From Massilia sp. CF038 (GTDB taxonomy: Bacteria; Pseudomonadota; Gammaproteobacteria; Burkholderiales; Burkholderiaceae_D): a stretch of 64,000 nt of DNA. The first letter of the stretch is position 1. Every line of letters starts with the position of its first letter. A program made the translations under genes and the position numbers. The notes beneath the pieces are model-generated. The model searched no databases, was not told the origin of the DNA, and saw only the letters and a program-made list of their open reading frames with translations. The stretch lies in NCBI RefSeq assembly GCF_900129765.1, contig NZ_FQWU01000001.1, positions 1,302,001 to 1,366,000 on the forward strand. The letters are read 5' to 3'. Shown here piece by piece: positions 54,864 to 63,285 of the stretch.

Positions 54864-55769
54864 TCACGCAGCCAAAGTTTTGTCTTTCGCAAACTGCGTA
54901 GGCGTGCATCCGACGTGCCGCGAGAAGGCGACACTGAACGTGCTCGTCGAACCGTATCCCACCCGCTCCGCAATTTCAGCAACACCCGCGGAATGTCGCC
55001 GAAGTAGATCTTTTGCGAGCGCCATCCGCCAACTGAGAAGGTATGCCATCGGCGTCACCCCAACCATGCGTTGGAACCGCGTGAAGAATGTTGAGCGCGA
55101 TAGCGCCGCTTCCTTAGCCAGATCCACCACGGTCCAGGCGCGTGTCGGGTCCTTGTGCAGCGCGCGTATTGCAGCGGACAAGCGAATATCGGCCAGACCG
55201 CGCACCAAACCTGGCGACGCTGCCGTCCCCGATGTCGACCGCAAAGCCTCGATGAGCAGGACCTCCAACAGGTGCGCGAGTACAACCTCACGCGCTGGCC
55301 GTTGTTCCAGCGACTCGTCGTTCAACAGTCGGACAAGGAGTGCCAGCCGAGGTTCACCTCGAACATGAACAAGCGCTGGAAGTAAGGAGACCAGCAGTCC
55401 ACCGTCGGGCGAGCCGAAACTGCAGTGACCGGCCAGAATGCGCAGGTCCGTCGGACCGTCTTGCGTCCCTATGCGGAACAAGCCCTGTCCCAATGCGACT
55501 GGCGCTGATTGGATTTCGCTTGCAGGCGGGACAAGACTCGACATGGACACGCCAAAAGCTGCCGGGATCAGGGCAAAGTCGCCCGCCTGGAGCACGATGG
55601 GGTCATGCCCGTCAAGGGCGAGGCGACAGCCGCCTTCCAGCACAACGCAGTAGAAGGGCTGTCCGGCATCGGACCGGCGGCTCTGCCATTGGCCTGCGCC
55701 CACGATGTGTTTCGAAAAGCGGGCAGTTGGCTGGAGTAGCGCAACCACCTCGGCAAGCGGATCAGTCAA
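54864..55769 (-). CDS. AraC-family transcriptional regulator with cupin N-terminus
   Basis: 301 aa. The N-terminal half is a cupin-type sensor (FYCVVLEGGCRLALDG, LQAGDFALIP). The C-terminal half has two helix-turn-helix units, WTVVDLAKEAALSRSTFFTR and VAEIAERVGYGSTSTFSVAF, as in AraC. It is divergent from the SDR gene with a 98-nt shared promoter region, so it likely controls that gene. Confidence 0.93.
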   Translation of the reverse strand: MTDPLAEVVALLQPTARFSKHIVGAGQWQSRRSDAGQPFYCVVLEGGCRLALDGHDPIVLQAGDFALIPAAFGVSMSSLVPPASEIQSAPVALGQGLFRIGTQDGPTDLRILAGHCSFGSPDGGLLVSLLPALVHVRGEPRLALLVRLLNDESLEQRPAREVVLAHLLEVLLIEALRSTSGTAASPGLVRGLADIRLSAAIRALHKDPTRAWTVVDLAKEAALSRSTFFTRFQRMVGVTPMAYLLSWRMALAKDLLRRHSAGVAEIAERVGYGSTSTFSVAFSRHVGCTPTQFAKDKTLAA

Positions 55770-55867
55770 TCTGGACTCTCGCTAAAAATAAGTGGACTGA
55801 GCAGTGTAGCAAGTAGTGGCAAGGCGGTCTATCGTCATAGCTTGTTCAACTTCACGAATCGCTCATT

Positions 55868-56617
55868 ATGAAAACCATCCTGATTACTGGCAGTTCCTCT
55901 GGCTTCGGTCTTGAGACAGCACGCTACTTCCTCGAGCGCGACTGGCGCGTGCTTGCCACCATGCGCACGCCGCAATTGGACCTCCTTCCGCCATCCCGGA
56001 ACTTGCAAGTACTCCAGCTTGATGTGACTGACTTGCAAAGTGTGCACCGCGCAATCGAAGCGGCGGGTCCAATCGATGTGGTGGTCAATAATGCAGGATT
56101 CGGGGCGCCGTCGCCCTTCGAGTTGACCAGTATGGAGGCGGTGCGTGCACTTTTCGAGACCAACACCTTCGGAACCATGGCAGTGACGCAAGCCGTGTTG
56201 CCCCAAATGCGTGAGCGCCAGTCAGGCGTGATTATTAACGTGACGTCAAGCGTGACCTACAAGCCACTGCCTTTGGTTGGGGTTTATCGCGCTGCCAAGG
56301 CTGCCGTGAACGCATTTTCGGAGTCGCTCGCCAGTGAGGTGGCGCAATTCGGGATCCGTGTGCACATGGTGTTGCCCGGCTCGTCGGGCGAAACACGGTT
56401 TCGTGAGACCGCACGCACGCGGCTTCAGGGAATGGATAACGCGATCTACGGCGACTATATGAAGCGCACGATCGCAAGGATGGCGGAATCGACTGGTCCG
56501 GGTACGCAGTCTAAAGATGTTGCGGAAGCGGTGTGGCGGGCGGCAAACGATGACTCGGCGCCGCTGCGGATACCAGCGGGCGCGGATGCCCTGCAATGGG
56601 CGTCGGAAGCAGGCTGA
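55868..56617 (+). CDS. Short-chain dehydrogenase/reductase
   Basis: 249 aa. The Rossmann loop GSSSGFG is at about 8-14, NNAGFG follows near 73, and the catalytic Tyr and Lys are in VYRAAKAAVNAF with Ser in VTSSVT. It is a classical SDR of oxidoreductase type with NADP(H) preference not determinable here. It is divergent from the AraC regulator. Confidence 0.92.
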   Translation: MKTILITGSSSGFGLETARYFLERDWRVLATMRTPQLDLLPPSRNLQVLQLDVTDLQSVHRAIEAAGPIDVVVNNAGFGAPSPFELTSMEAVRALFETNTFGTMAVTQAVLPQMRERQSGVIINVTSSVTYKPLPLVGVYRAAKAAVNAFSESLASEVAQFGIRVHMVLPGSSGETRFRETARTRLQGMDNAIYGDYMKRTIARMAESTGPGTQSKDVAEAVWRAANDDSAPLRIPAGADALQWASEAG

Positions 56618-56694
56618 GCAGTGTCGGGGAACTGGTATAGTTGCTTCAGCCGCTATCCCAAGGGCGAACTCATCACTATGGAGACGGGGATATC

Positions 56695-57150
56695 ATGAAA
56701 AATGCCATCATTACGGCGCTGCTCACCGCTACATTGCTACCAGCCATTTCGGCCGTGGCCGCCAGTCCTGCCGACGCTGCCATCGCCATGGTGGAGAAGG
56801 GCGCTGCCTACTTGTCAAAGAATGGAAAAGACGCGCTGGTCAAGGAAGTCAATAACAAAAATCCCGAGTTCGTGACCGACACCACCTATCTGACCGTGCG
56901 GGCGCTGGACGGCACGCAACTGGCGCATCCGACTAACCCCAAGCTGGTCGGTAAAAACATGGTGGTACTGCCGGACGCCGATGGCAAGCTGTTCCGCAAG
57001 GAGATCATCGACCGCGCCAAGAGCGAGGGCAAGGGCTGGGTCGACTACCGCTATAACAACCCGACCAAGAACGAAATTGAAAAGAAGTCGACCTACTTCG
57101 TCAAGCAAGGCGACGTGATCCTGGAAGCGGGCATCTACAAGGGGAAATAG
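56695..57150 (+). CDS. Secreted single-Cache-domain protein
   Basis: 151 aa from ATG 56695. A signal peptide (hydrophobic 5-20, cleavage after VAA near 23) is followed by a Cache domain of the sCache_2 type: AIAMVEKGAAYLSKNGKDAL, TVRALDGTQLAHP and GWVDYRYNNPTKNEIEKKS, YFVKQGD. The arrangement matches stand-alone periplasmic Cache proteins that bind small ligands. There is no attached signalling domain. Confidence 0.85.
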   Translation: MKNAIITALLTATLLPAISAVAASPADAAIAMVEKGAAYLSKNGKDALVKEVNNKNPEFVTDTTYLTVRALDGTQLAHPTNPKLVGKNMVVLPDADGKLFRKEIIDRAKSEGKGWVDYRYNNPTKNEIEKKSTYFVKQGDVILEAGIYKGK

Positions 57151-57157
57151 ACGGTGC

Positions 57158-57991
57158 GTGATGGGGGAGCATGTGTCAAGCGACGTATTGCTCCCTTTAA
57201 TTTGCTGCGATCCGGCCCGGCTATTTCTATATTATTATTCGCCCACATCAACAACGTCTGGCCGCTGGCCGGCATCGTACATGCTCACAGCGACCCCATC
57301 CGGTGAACTGACCTGCACGCACTGGCCAACAAGTGACTGCAAGATATTCCACACGCGCTTCGACCCGGCGCACTTTTCCCTGCTCCAGTTCGGTAATGCA
57401 GGCATCGACTTACCACCAAAAATCGCCACCGCCGTCCCCAAGCGGCAGGCTGAATTTTTCCATGGACGCTTGTGCGCGCAGGCTGCCTTGCGCGACGCCG
57501 GGGTGGCGCAAGGGCAAGTCGGCGTTGGCGCCCAGCGCGAGCCACTCTGGCCGCAGGGCATTGCGGGCAGCATTACCCATCACGGCGCCATGGCTGCAGC
57601 CGTTGTCCTTCCCGCAGCGCGCTGGGCCGGGGTGGGCATGGATGTGGAAACGGTTGGTTCGGGCCAGCAGTCGGCGGCGCTGCAAGAAACCATCATCATG
57701 CCGCGCGAACGCCTTGTGCTCGCCGCTCACGACAGCGCAATGGGCATGGACACGCTGCTGACCCTGGCGTTCTCAGCCAAGGAAAGCTTTTACAAAGGTA
57801 TCTATGGACTGGTTGGCCGTGTACTGGACTTTGACGTGATCTCGCTGATCGGCATTGAAGCGTCCACCGGCACACTCTGGTTTGAAGTGATGGAAGCGCT
57901 CGGCGGACTCTACCAGCCTGGTTACCGCTTCCAGGTGGCGTTTGCCGCCGAGGCGGGGCAAGTGATGACCCTCTTTCGCAGGGCCGCTTAA
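57158..57991 (+). CDS. Sfp/EntD-type 4'-phosphopantetheinyl transferase
   Basis: 277 aa from GTG 57158, or 236 aa if ATG 57281 is used; the shorter form fits the family length better because the first 41 residues have no similarity. The two signature motifs are present: GVGMDVE near residue 161 and FSAKESFYKG near 205. It activates carrier domains of nonribosomal peptide synthetases by adding phosphopantetheine, and is distinct from AcpS at 38097. It ends tail-to-tail with the porin gene (4-bp overlap) and faces the NRPS operon, whose carrier domain is its likely client. Confidence 0.92.
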   Translation: MMGEHVSSDVLLPLICCDPARLFLYYYSPTSTTSGRWPASYMLTATPSGELTCTHWPTSDCKIFHTRFDPAHFSLLQFGNAGIDLPPKIATAVPKRQAEFFHGRLCAQAALRDAGVAQGQVGVGAQREPLWPQGIAGSITHHGAMAAAVVLPAARWAGVGMDVETVGSGQQSAALQETIIMPRERLVLAAHDSAMGMDTLLTLAFSAKESFYKGIYGLVGRVLDFDVISLIGIEASTGTLWFEVMEALGGLYQPGYRFQVAFAAEAGQVMTLFRRAA

Positions 57992-59004
57992 AAGTTTTGG
58001 TTAAAGCCGACAATGAGGCTGCTGGTCGCGTCACCGTTCTCCACAGCCTCACTGAACGACAGCGCCGATGCCTGGCCATTTTTCAGCCGGGCCACACTAG
58101 CGTACGCTGCCACCGTCCTTGACAGGTTGTAGACATAGGCCACGCCCATCACAGTAGCCGTGTTGCCCACAACCGGCTTGCGCGACGTTTTCGCATAGTT
58201 CAACAGCACCTTGCTGTTGGGCGCAAACTGGTAGCCCATGCCCACGCTGTACTCGACCGTGCGCGCGCCGCTCTGCTTGAAATCGAGGTTTTGCAAGGCG
58301 GCAGTAAGCCGCACCTTACCGTTGTCGTAATTAAATCCAGTCAACAGAACGTCAACGTCGGGGTTGGCCAGCGAAAAGCGCTGATCGCGAATCGCTGTCA
58401 CGCCGACCCGCAAGCCTTTTCTCAGCTCGTAGGTGCCGGACAAAAACACTTGCTCGCCCTCGGGGAAACGCGCTGGATTGTCGTCGCGCTTGGCCACCAT
58501 CAGCTGCAGGTTCAGTGCATTGTCCGGCATGAACCAGCCTTGCACCGACACCGCCTTCGGAATACTCGAATAGCGCTGGCTGGCCTGGAAGATCGCGTAG
58601 GGCGTTCCCCAGAAGGCCGTGCCGAACACGTCGAATTCGTAGCCCATTTGCAGCATGTGCGGGGAAAATTGCCGCCCCAGCGACAGGCGCAGGTTCTTGC
58701 GCTGGATGGCCACGCTGGCGACCCGGTTGAACAGATTGTTGGGATCCATGCGCTCGCCCGTATCGGGCAGCAAACCAGCGCCCAGGGTGGTCAGGACGCG
58801 GGTCTCGTCGTCGATACGCTCTTCCGCGCGGATCACAAGCCGCGACACGGTTTCGCCGCTGCTATCGAGCTTGGTAACGGACTTGCCGGGCACGCGCGTG
58901 TGGTCCACATACAGGTCGACGGCGCCGCTGACCGTCACCGATGCCAGCGCTGGTGCAGCGCAGGCGGCGTACAAACAGGCGCCTCTGGCCAGCGCGCCTA
59001 GCAT
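57988..59004 (-). CDS. Outer membrane porin (betaproteobacterial general porin type)
   Basis: 338 aa. A signal peptide (about 1-21, ending ALAS) precedes SVTVSGAVDLYVDH, the usual start of Gram-negative porins of Burkholderiales. Alternating beta strands run through the rest and the protein ends in Phe (GFNQNF), the outer-membrane insertion signal. It is the last gene of the NRPS operon, overlapping the thioesterase stop by 7 bp. Inclusion in the operon suggests a role in product uptake or release; that is inference. Confidence 0.9.
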   Translation of the reverse strand: MLGALARGACLYAACAAPALASVTVSGAVDLYVDHTRVPGKSVTKLDSSGETVSRLVIRAEERIDDETRVLTTLGAGLLPDTGERMDPNNLFNRVASVAIQRKNLRLSLGRQFSPHMLQMGYEFDVFGTAFWGTPYAIFQASQRYSSIPKAVSVQGWFMPDNALNLQLMVAKRDDNPARFPEGEQVFLSGTYELRKGLRVGVTAIRDQRFSLANPDVDVLLTGFNYDNGKVRLTAALQNLDFKQSGARTVEYSVGMGYQFAPNSKVLLNYAKTSRKPVVGNTATVMGVAYVYNLSRTVAAYASVARLKNGQASALSFSEAVENGDATSSLIVGFNQNF

Positions 59005-59732
59005 GCCGCCTCCGCCGTCACTGATACGTGCGTGGCCAGATCGGCTTGCAGCGCTTCGAGCCAGAGGTCGTCGCCTGCGGGACCAAGCAGGAAGTGGCCC
59101 GCCTCCAGGCTACGCGAGAAAAACTGGCCGCTTTCCCGGCACCATGGCGCAGCATCAGCAGCGGAAATGGCCGGGTCGGCGCTGCCATGGTAGAGATAAA
59201 TCGGGCAGCGCAACGGCGCTTGCCGGGCCGCTTGCAGATAAGTTTCGCTGGCGCGCAGATCGGCACGAATCACGGGCAGGAACAAGTCCAGAAATTCCTC
59301 ATTCATGTTCGCTTCCAGACCATCGATCTGGCGCAGCTTGTCCAGCAGATGCTGCTGATCCATGGCGTGCCAGTTCAACACCGGCGCGGCCGTGGTGGGC
59401 GCGCGCTGGCTGGCCACGAACAGCGCCTCGACCTGGTGGCCGGCCGCCTCCAGCCGCGCGGCCAGATCGTAGGCCAGCAGCGCGCCGTAACTCAGGCCGG
59501 CGATTGCAATCCGCGTGCCTGCCAGTGCGCCAGCGAGCTGCTGCATCACTTCGTCGGTGACCGCGCTGACCTGCTCGTGCGGCAAATCCAGCAGACGGCC
59601 TTCACGGCCTGGCAGGATGGGTAACACCACCTTTACCTGGTCGGGCAGGCTGGCGCGCCAGCTGCGATAGCGCCCCATGCCGCCGCCGGCGTGGGGAAAA
59701 CATATTAAGGACAACGCGGTTGAATCAAGCAC
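58998..59732 (-). CDS. Type II thioesterase (NRPS-associated)
   Basis: 244 aa. LICFPHAGGGMGRYRSW near the start is the type II thioesterase signature. The nucleophile is Ser81 in AGLSYGAL (usually GHSMG), Asp186 is in HGSADPAI and His213 in EAGHFLL. Type II thioesterases remove wrong acyl groups from carrier domains. Since the NRPS end at 63282 has no thioesterase domain, this free enzyme might also take part in product release. Confidence 0.92.
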   Translation of the reverse strand: MLDSTALSLICFPHAGGGMGRYRSWRASLPDQVKVVLPILPGREGRLLDLPHEQVSAVTDEVMQQLAGALAGTRIAIAGLSYGALLAYDLAARLEAAGHQVEALFVASQRAPTTAAPVLNWHAMDQQHLLDKLRQIDGLEANMNEEFLDLFLPVIRADLRASETYLQAARQAPLRCPIYLYHGSADPAISAADAAPWCRESGQFFSRSLEAGHFLLGPAGDDLWLEALQADLATHVSVTAEAAC

Positions 59733-59780
59733 TTCGGGATACCTCGATCAAAATTGGAAAAGTACACGCTGCTGGCGTTG

Positions 59781-60986
59781 TTAGCGGGCCGGGCCCATCC
59801 AGCTCATCAGTTCGTCGAGCGCCTGGTAGAAACCGGCAATCTCGGCTGCGTCGTTGTACAGATACGCCGACACGCGCAGCGTCTCGCCGCCGGCCAGTTT
59901 GCTCACCAGCGGCTGCGCACACAGGTGGCCGCTGCGCACCATGTAGCCGTACGAGTCGCTCATCATCCTGGCCACTTCGCCGGCCACAATGCCATCGGCC
60001 AGGCGCAAGGTGGCAATGCCAATGCGCGCGTCGGTGCTGTGCGGGCCGATCAGACGCAGGTAATCGCGTTCCAGCGCCCCCTGCACCAGTGCGACGCAGT
60101 TATCCTGTTCGATGCGGTGGCGCTCCGGCGTATCGGTCGCGCGCAGGTAGCCGATCGCCGCCGCGCAGCCGATGACCGAGGCGATGGCAGGGGTGCCGGC
60201 CTCGAATTTGTGCGGTATGCGCCGCTCGACGCTGCCCTCCAGATCGACCCAGTCCACCATGCCGCCGCCAACTGCGAGCGGGCGCAAACCCGCCAGATGC
60301 GCGCTACGGCCGAACAGACAGCCAACACCGGTCGGCCCCAGCATTTTGTGCGGTGAAAATGCCATGAAGTCGACGTCCAGCGCAGACACGTCAATACGCT
60401 GGTGCGGCAGCGACTGCGCCGCGTCGAGCACGATGACTGCATCGCAGCAGGCGCGCACTTCGGCGATCAGCTCCTGTACCGGGTGGATGGCGCCCGTCAC
60501 GTTCGAACAGTGCGTCAGGGCCACCACCCTGGGCCGGTCGCGCAGCAGCTGGCGGAAGTGGGCGCGGTCGATTCGCCCTTGCTCGTCCACCTGCGTCAGC
60601 GCCAGCCGGCCGGCGCGGCGCCACGGCAGAATCTGCGAATGGTGCGCATCGAAGCAGCCCACAATGTAGGCATCCGGATTGAGCGTCAGGCCGCTGGCGA
60701 CCAGGTTCAGTGCTTCGGTCGTGTTGCGAGTGAAGACCACTTCGTTGGCGGCCGCCCCGATGTAGGCGGCAATTGCCACGCGCGCAGCCTCGTACGCGTC
60801 TGAAGCATCTTCCGACAGGCGGTGCTTGCCGCGATGGATATTGGCGCCGTTGAAGGCGTAGTAGTTGGTGACCGCATCGATCACGGCCTGCGGTTTGAGC
60901 GTGGTAGCGCCGTTATCGAGGTAGACGATGCGCTGGCCGTCAATGTCGCGGGCCAGTGCGGGAAAATCTTTGCGGAAGGGGTTCAT
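59781..60986 (-). CDS. SufS-like class V aminotransferase/cysteine desulfurase family enzyme
   Basis: 401 aa. The PLP-binding Lys214 is in FSPHKMLGPTG, and YLDNGATTLKPQAVIDA plus NIHRGKHRLSEDASDAYE are standard SufS-family segments. The desulfurase Cys356 is kept in VRSGHLCAQPL (compare RxGHHCAxP in SufS). No SufE, SufU or Fe-S genes are near. It overlaps the adenylating enzyme by 4 bp, so it belongs to the peptide operon. It may supply sulfur, or act as a lyase or aminotransferase on a tethered intermediate. Confidence 0.9.
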   Translation of the reverse strand: MNPFRKDFPALARDIDGQRIVYLDNGATTLKPQAVIDAVTNYYAFNGANIHRGKHRLSEDASDAYEAARVAIAAYIGAAANEVVFTRNTTEALNLVASGLTLNPDAYIVGCFDAHHSQILPWRRAGRLALTQVDEQGRIDRAHFRQLLRDRPRVVALTHCSNVTGAIHPVQELIAEVRACCDAVIVLDAAQSLPHQRIDVSALDVDFMAFSPHKMLGPTGVGCLFGRSAHLAGLRPLAVGGGMVDWVDLEGSVERRIPHKFEAGTPAIASVIGCAAAIGYLRATDTPERHRIEQDNCVALVQGALERDYLRLIGPHSTDARIGIATLRLADGIVAGEVARMMSDSYGYMVRSGHLCAQPLVSKLAGGETLRVSAYLYNDAAEIAGFYQALDELMSWMGPAR

Positions 60987-62269
60987 GCGCGCGTCTCCGC
61001 TGAAATATGCGACGTCACGGGCTGGAATTTGCCGCTGCGTTCGCAGGCGATGTAGTTGACTGCCTGTACCTGCAGTGGATTGGGGGCGAGCAGTGCAGTC
61101 ACGCGTTCCACCATGGCTGCCAGATCTCCGGCCTGCAGCTGCTCGTTGGCGATGTAGCGCAGATTGCAGGCGCCGCTCTTGTCCTGTTCCAGCTTCCAGA
61201 CATCAATACCTGGGGCGTCGCCCACTGCCGCATCCACCGCGCCGGGCGTGACGATGCGCCCGTCAGCCAGTTCGATCAGGTGTGTCGCGCGCCCTTCGAT
61301 GCGTACCAGCGGCAAATCGCTGCCGCAGCTGCATTTGCCAGGCAAAGGCGTGAACATGTCGCCGGTGGCGTAGCGGATGCGCGGCACCAGCGCGTCGTCA
61401 ATGGTGGTGACGATCAGCTGCCCGGCCTGGCCGGGCGCGACGGGATCACCGGCTGCATCGATGAACTCGACGTGAAAGTCGACGTCATTGATATGCCGCT
61501 GGCCATGATGGCATTCAAAGCCCAGGTAGCCGATTTCGGACATGCCGATCATGTCACCAATGGGGAAATCGGCGCCCAGGAAGGCTTCGATCTGGCGCCG
61601 CGCCACGCGGGTCATGAGCGTGTAGCCGGACACCAGGTGCAGCTTGCGCGGCGAGGCGATGCGGCGGCCCAGCTGCTGTGCGCGCCGGATCAGAAACGCG
61701 AAATGGGTCGGGTCCACCACCAGCAAGTCGGGTTCGTGCGCGGCGATTTCGTCCAGGGCCTTGATCACTTGCCACTCTGGGGTGGCCAAGACGTCATGCG
61801 CCACGGCCAGCACCAGGGTGCCGTCGGGCAGGGTGCGCTCCTCCATGGTCGAAAAGCCGGTCGCGCATTCAACGTCCGAGCAGTTGGGCGGCGCAAAGCG
61901 GCAGGTCTTGGGACGGCTGCCTGGGCGCCACAGCGTATCGAAGCGGCGGTTCACGCCCAGCGCGGTGGCCTGGCGGCGCGACAGGTCGAACGACAGGATC
62001 GCACTGTTCAGGCGTTCGCCCGAGGTCCCCGAACTTTGAAAGCGCATCACGTGCGGCGAATTGAGTGTGTAGCCGCGCGCCAGCACGCCGGCCGGGAAAT
62101 TGCGCCGGTAGTGGGGCTTGGAAGTGGGCGGAATGCGCCGGAAATCGTCCAGGCTGCGGATCTCGTCCACGGCAATGCCGCTCGCTTCCATGTGCTTGCG
62201 GAAGAAGACGGTGTGTTCAAACGCGTAGGTGATTTCCTCGCGTACTGCTTCAAATTGCGCGTTATTCAT
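60983..62269 (-). CDS. PaaK-like adenylate-forming enzyme
   Basis: 428 aa from ATG 62269 (MNNAQFEAVREEITYAFEHT). The AMP-binding P-loop SSGTSGE is at 79-85. GMSEIGYLGFECHHGQRHIN, RYATGD and CSCGSDLPLVRIEGR resemble phenylacetate-CoA ligase and related acyl-adenylating enzymes, and the Cys-rich segment CSCGSDLP is shared with the PaaK branch. It overlaps the SyrP-like gene and the SufS-like gene by 4 bp each. The substrate is unknown. Confidence 0.87.
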   Translation of the reverse strand: MNNAQFEAVREEITYAFEHTVFFRKHMEASGIAVDEIRSLDDFRRIPPTSKPHYRRNFPAGVLARGYTLNSPHVMRFQSSGTSGERLNSAILSFDLSRRQATALGVNRRFDTLWRPGSRPKTCRFAPPNCSDVECATGFSTMEERTLPDGTLVLAVAHDVLATPEWQVIKALDEIAAHEPDLLVVDPTHFAFLIRRAQQLGRRIASPRKLHLVSGYTLMTRVARRQIEAFLGADFPIGDMIGMSEIGYLGFECHHGQRHINDVDFHVEFIDAAGDPVAPGQAGQLIVTTIDDALVPRIRYATGDMFTPLPGKCSCGSDLPLVRIEGRATHLIELADGRIVTPGAVDAAVGDAPGIDVWKLEQDKSGACNLRYIANEQLQAGDLAAMVERVTALLAPNPLQVQAVNYIACERSGKFQPVTSHISAETRA

Positions 62270-63285
62270 GTCATTGCTACCAGAATCGAGCGCGGGCCGG
62301 TGTAAGGGCGGCGGCCGTGCGCAAATTGTTCGTTGTCGACGACGACCACGTCGCCGGCCTGCCAGGGCGTCGCGATCTCCTCGGCCTTGTAGGCGGCGCG
62401 GATGTCCGCCAGCTCGTGCGCCGTGAACGGCGTGCCGTCGCCATGCATGGCGTTGCGCGGCAGCTCGTCCTCGGCGAAGTCGGCCCGCAGTTCCTGCTCC
62501 ACCTCGTGCGGCAGGGAACTGACGTGGAACAGGTGGCCCTGATTGAACCAGACCCGCTCCCCGGTGGCCTGGCACAACAGGCTGGCCTGCACCACATGGC
62601 GCGTACGCAATCGTTCGCCGCCCAGCCATTCAGCGGCAATGCCGTGCGCTTTGCAGTAGGCATCGACCTGGCTGCGGTCGCTGGTCTGGAAGACTTCTTG
62701 CCAGCTCAGGTCCAGACCCAGTCCGAAATTGCGCACGTACATGACGCCGTCGCGCTCGAAGCGTTCCCGCACGTCCGGCGCAATGCGTGCATACACGCGC
62801 GCGCTGTCGGCCAGTGGCGTTTCGCCGCCCGTGACCGAAGGCTGCACGCAGGCCAGGAACAGCAGCGCCGGCCAGGCGTCGGTGTACGACATCTCGTTGT
62901 GCATCGGGATGGTCTGGTCGGCCGGGTATTCGGTGGAGGTGAACACGCGCCCGCTTACCTGGGTGCGTGGCGTGGAGCGGTTGTCGTACTCGCGCAGCGC
63001 GCCCGCATGCAGCGTGGCCAGCTCGCCCAGCCCTGCGGCATCGAGCGCGCCAAAGCCGCGCAGCAGCACCGCGCCGCGCTCCTTGAGGAGGCGGCCCAGC
63101 AAGCCATCGGCACGGCGCAGCCAGTCGCGCGCGTCCATCCCGGGAATGGTTGGCGTGCACAAGGCGATGCGTGAGCCCTCCTGCAGTGCGCTCACGCGCA
63201 CCAGCTCCCCGCTGCCAACGGCGATGGCCTGGCGCCGTCCGGCAAACGGGGTGGCGCGTGGGGCGGCGACCGAATCGGCGCTCAT
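62266..63285 (-). CDS. SyrP-like Fe(II)/2-oxoglutarate-dependent hydroxylase
   Basis: 339 aa, TauD/TfdA superfamily. Iron ligands His129 and Glu131 are in IPMHNEMSY, and the distal His323 is in AHGRRPYTGPRS, where the Arg binds 2-oxoglutarate. STPRTQVSGRVFTSTEYPAD and VWFNQGHLFHVSSL match SyrP, the syringomycin aspartyl beta-hydroxylase that acts on carrier-bound amino acids. The Glu in place of Asp is normal for that branch. It overlaps the NRPS stop by 4 bp. Confidence 0.9.
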   Translation of the reverse strand: MSADSVAAPRATPFAGRRQAIAVGSGELVRVSALQEGSRIALCTPTIPGMDARDWLRRADGLLGRLLKERGAVLLRGFGALDAAGLGELATLHAGALREYDNRSTPRTQVSGRVFTSTEYPADQTIPMHNEMSYTDAWPALLFLACVQPSVTGGETPLADSARVYARIAPDVRERFERDGVMYVRNFGLGLDLSWQEVFQTSDRSQVDAYCKAHGIAAEWLGGERLRTRHVVQASLLCQATGERVWFNQGHLFHVSSLPHEVEQELRADFAEDELPRNAMHGDGTPFTAHELADIRAAYKAEEIATPWQAGDVVVVDNEQFAHGRRPYTGPRSILVAMT

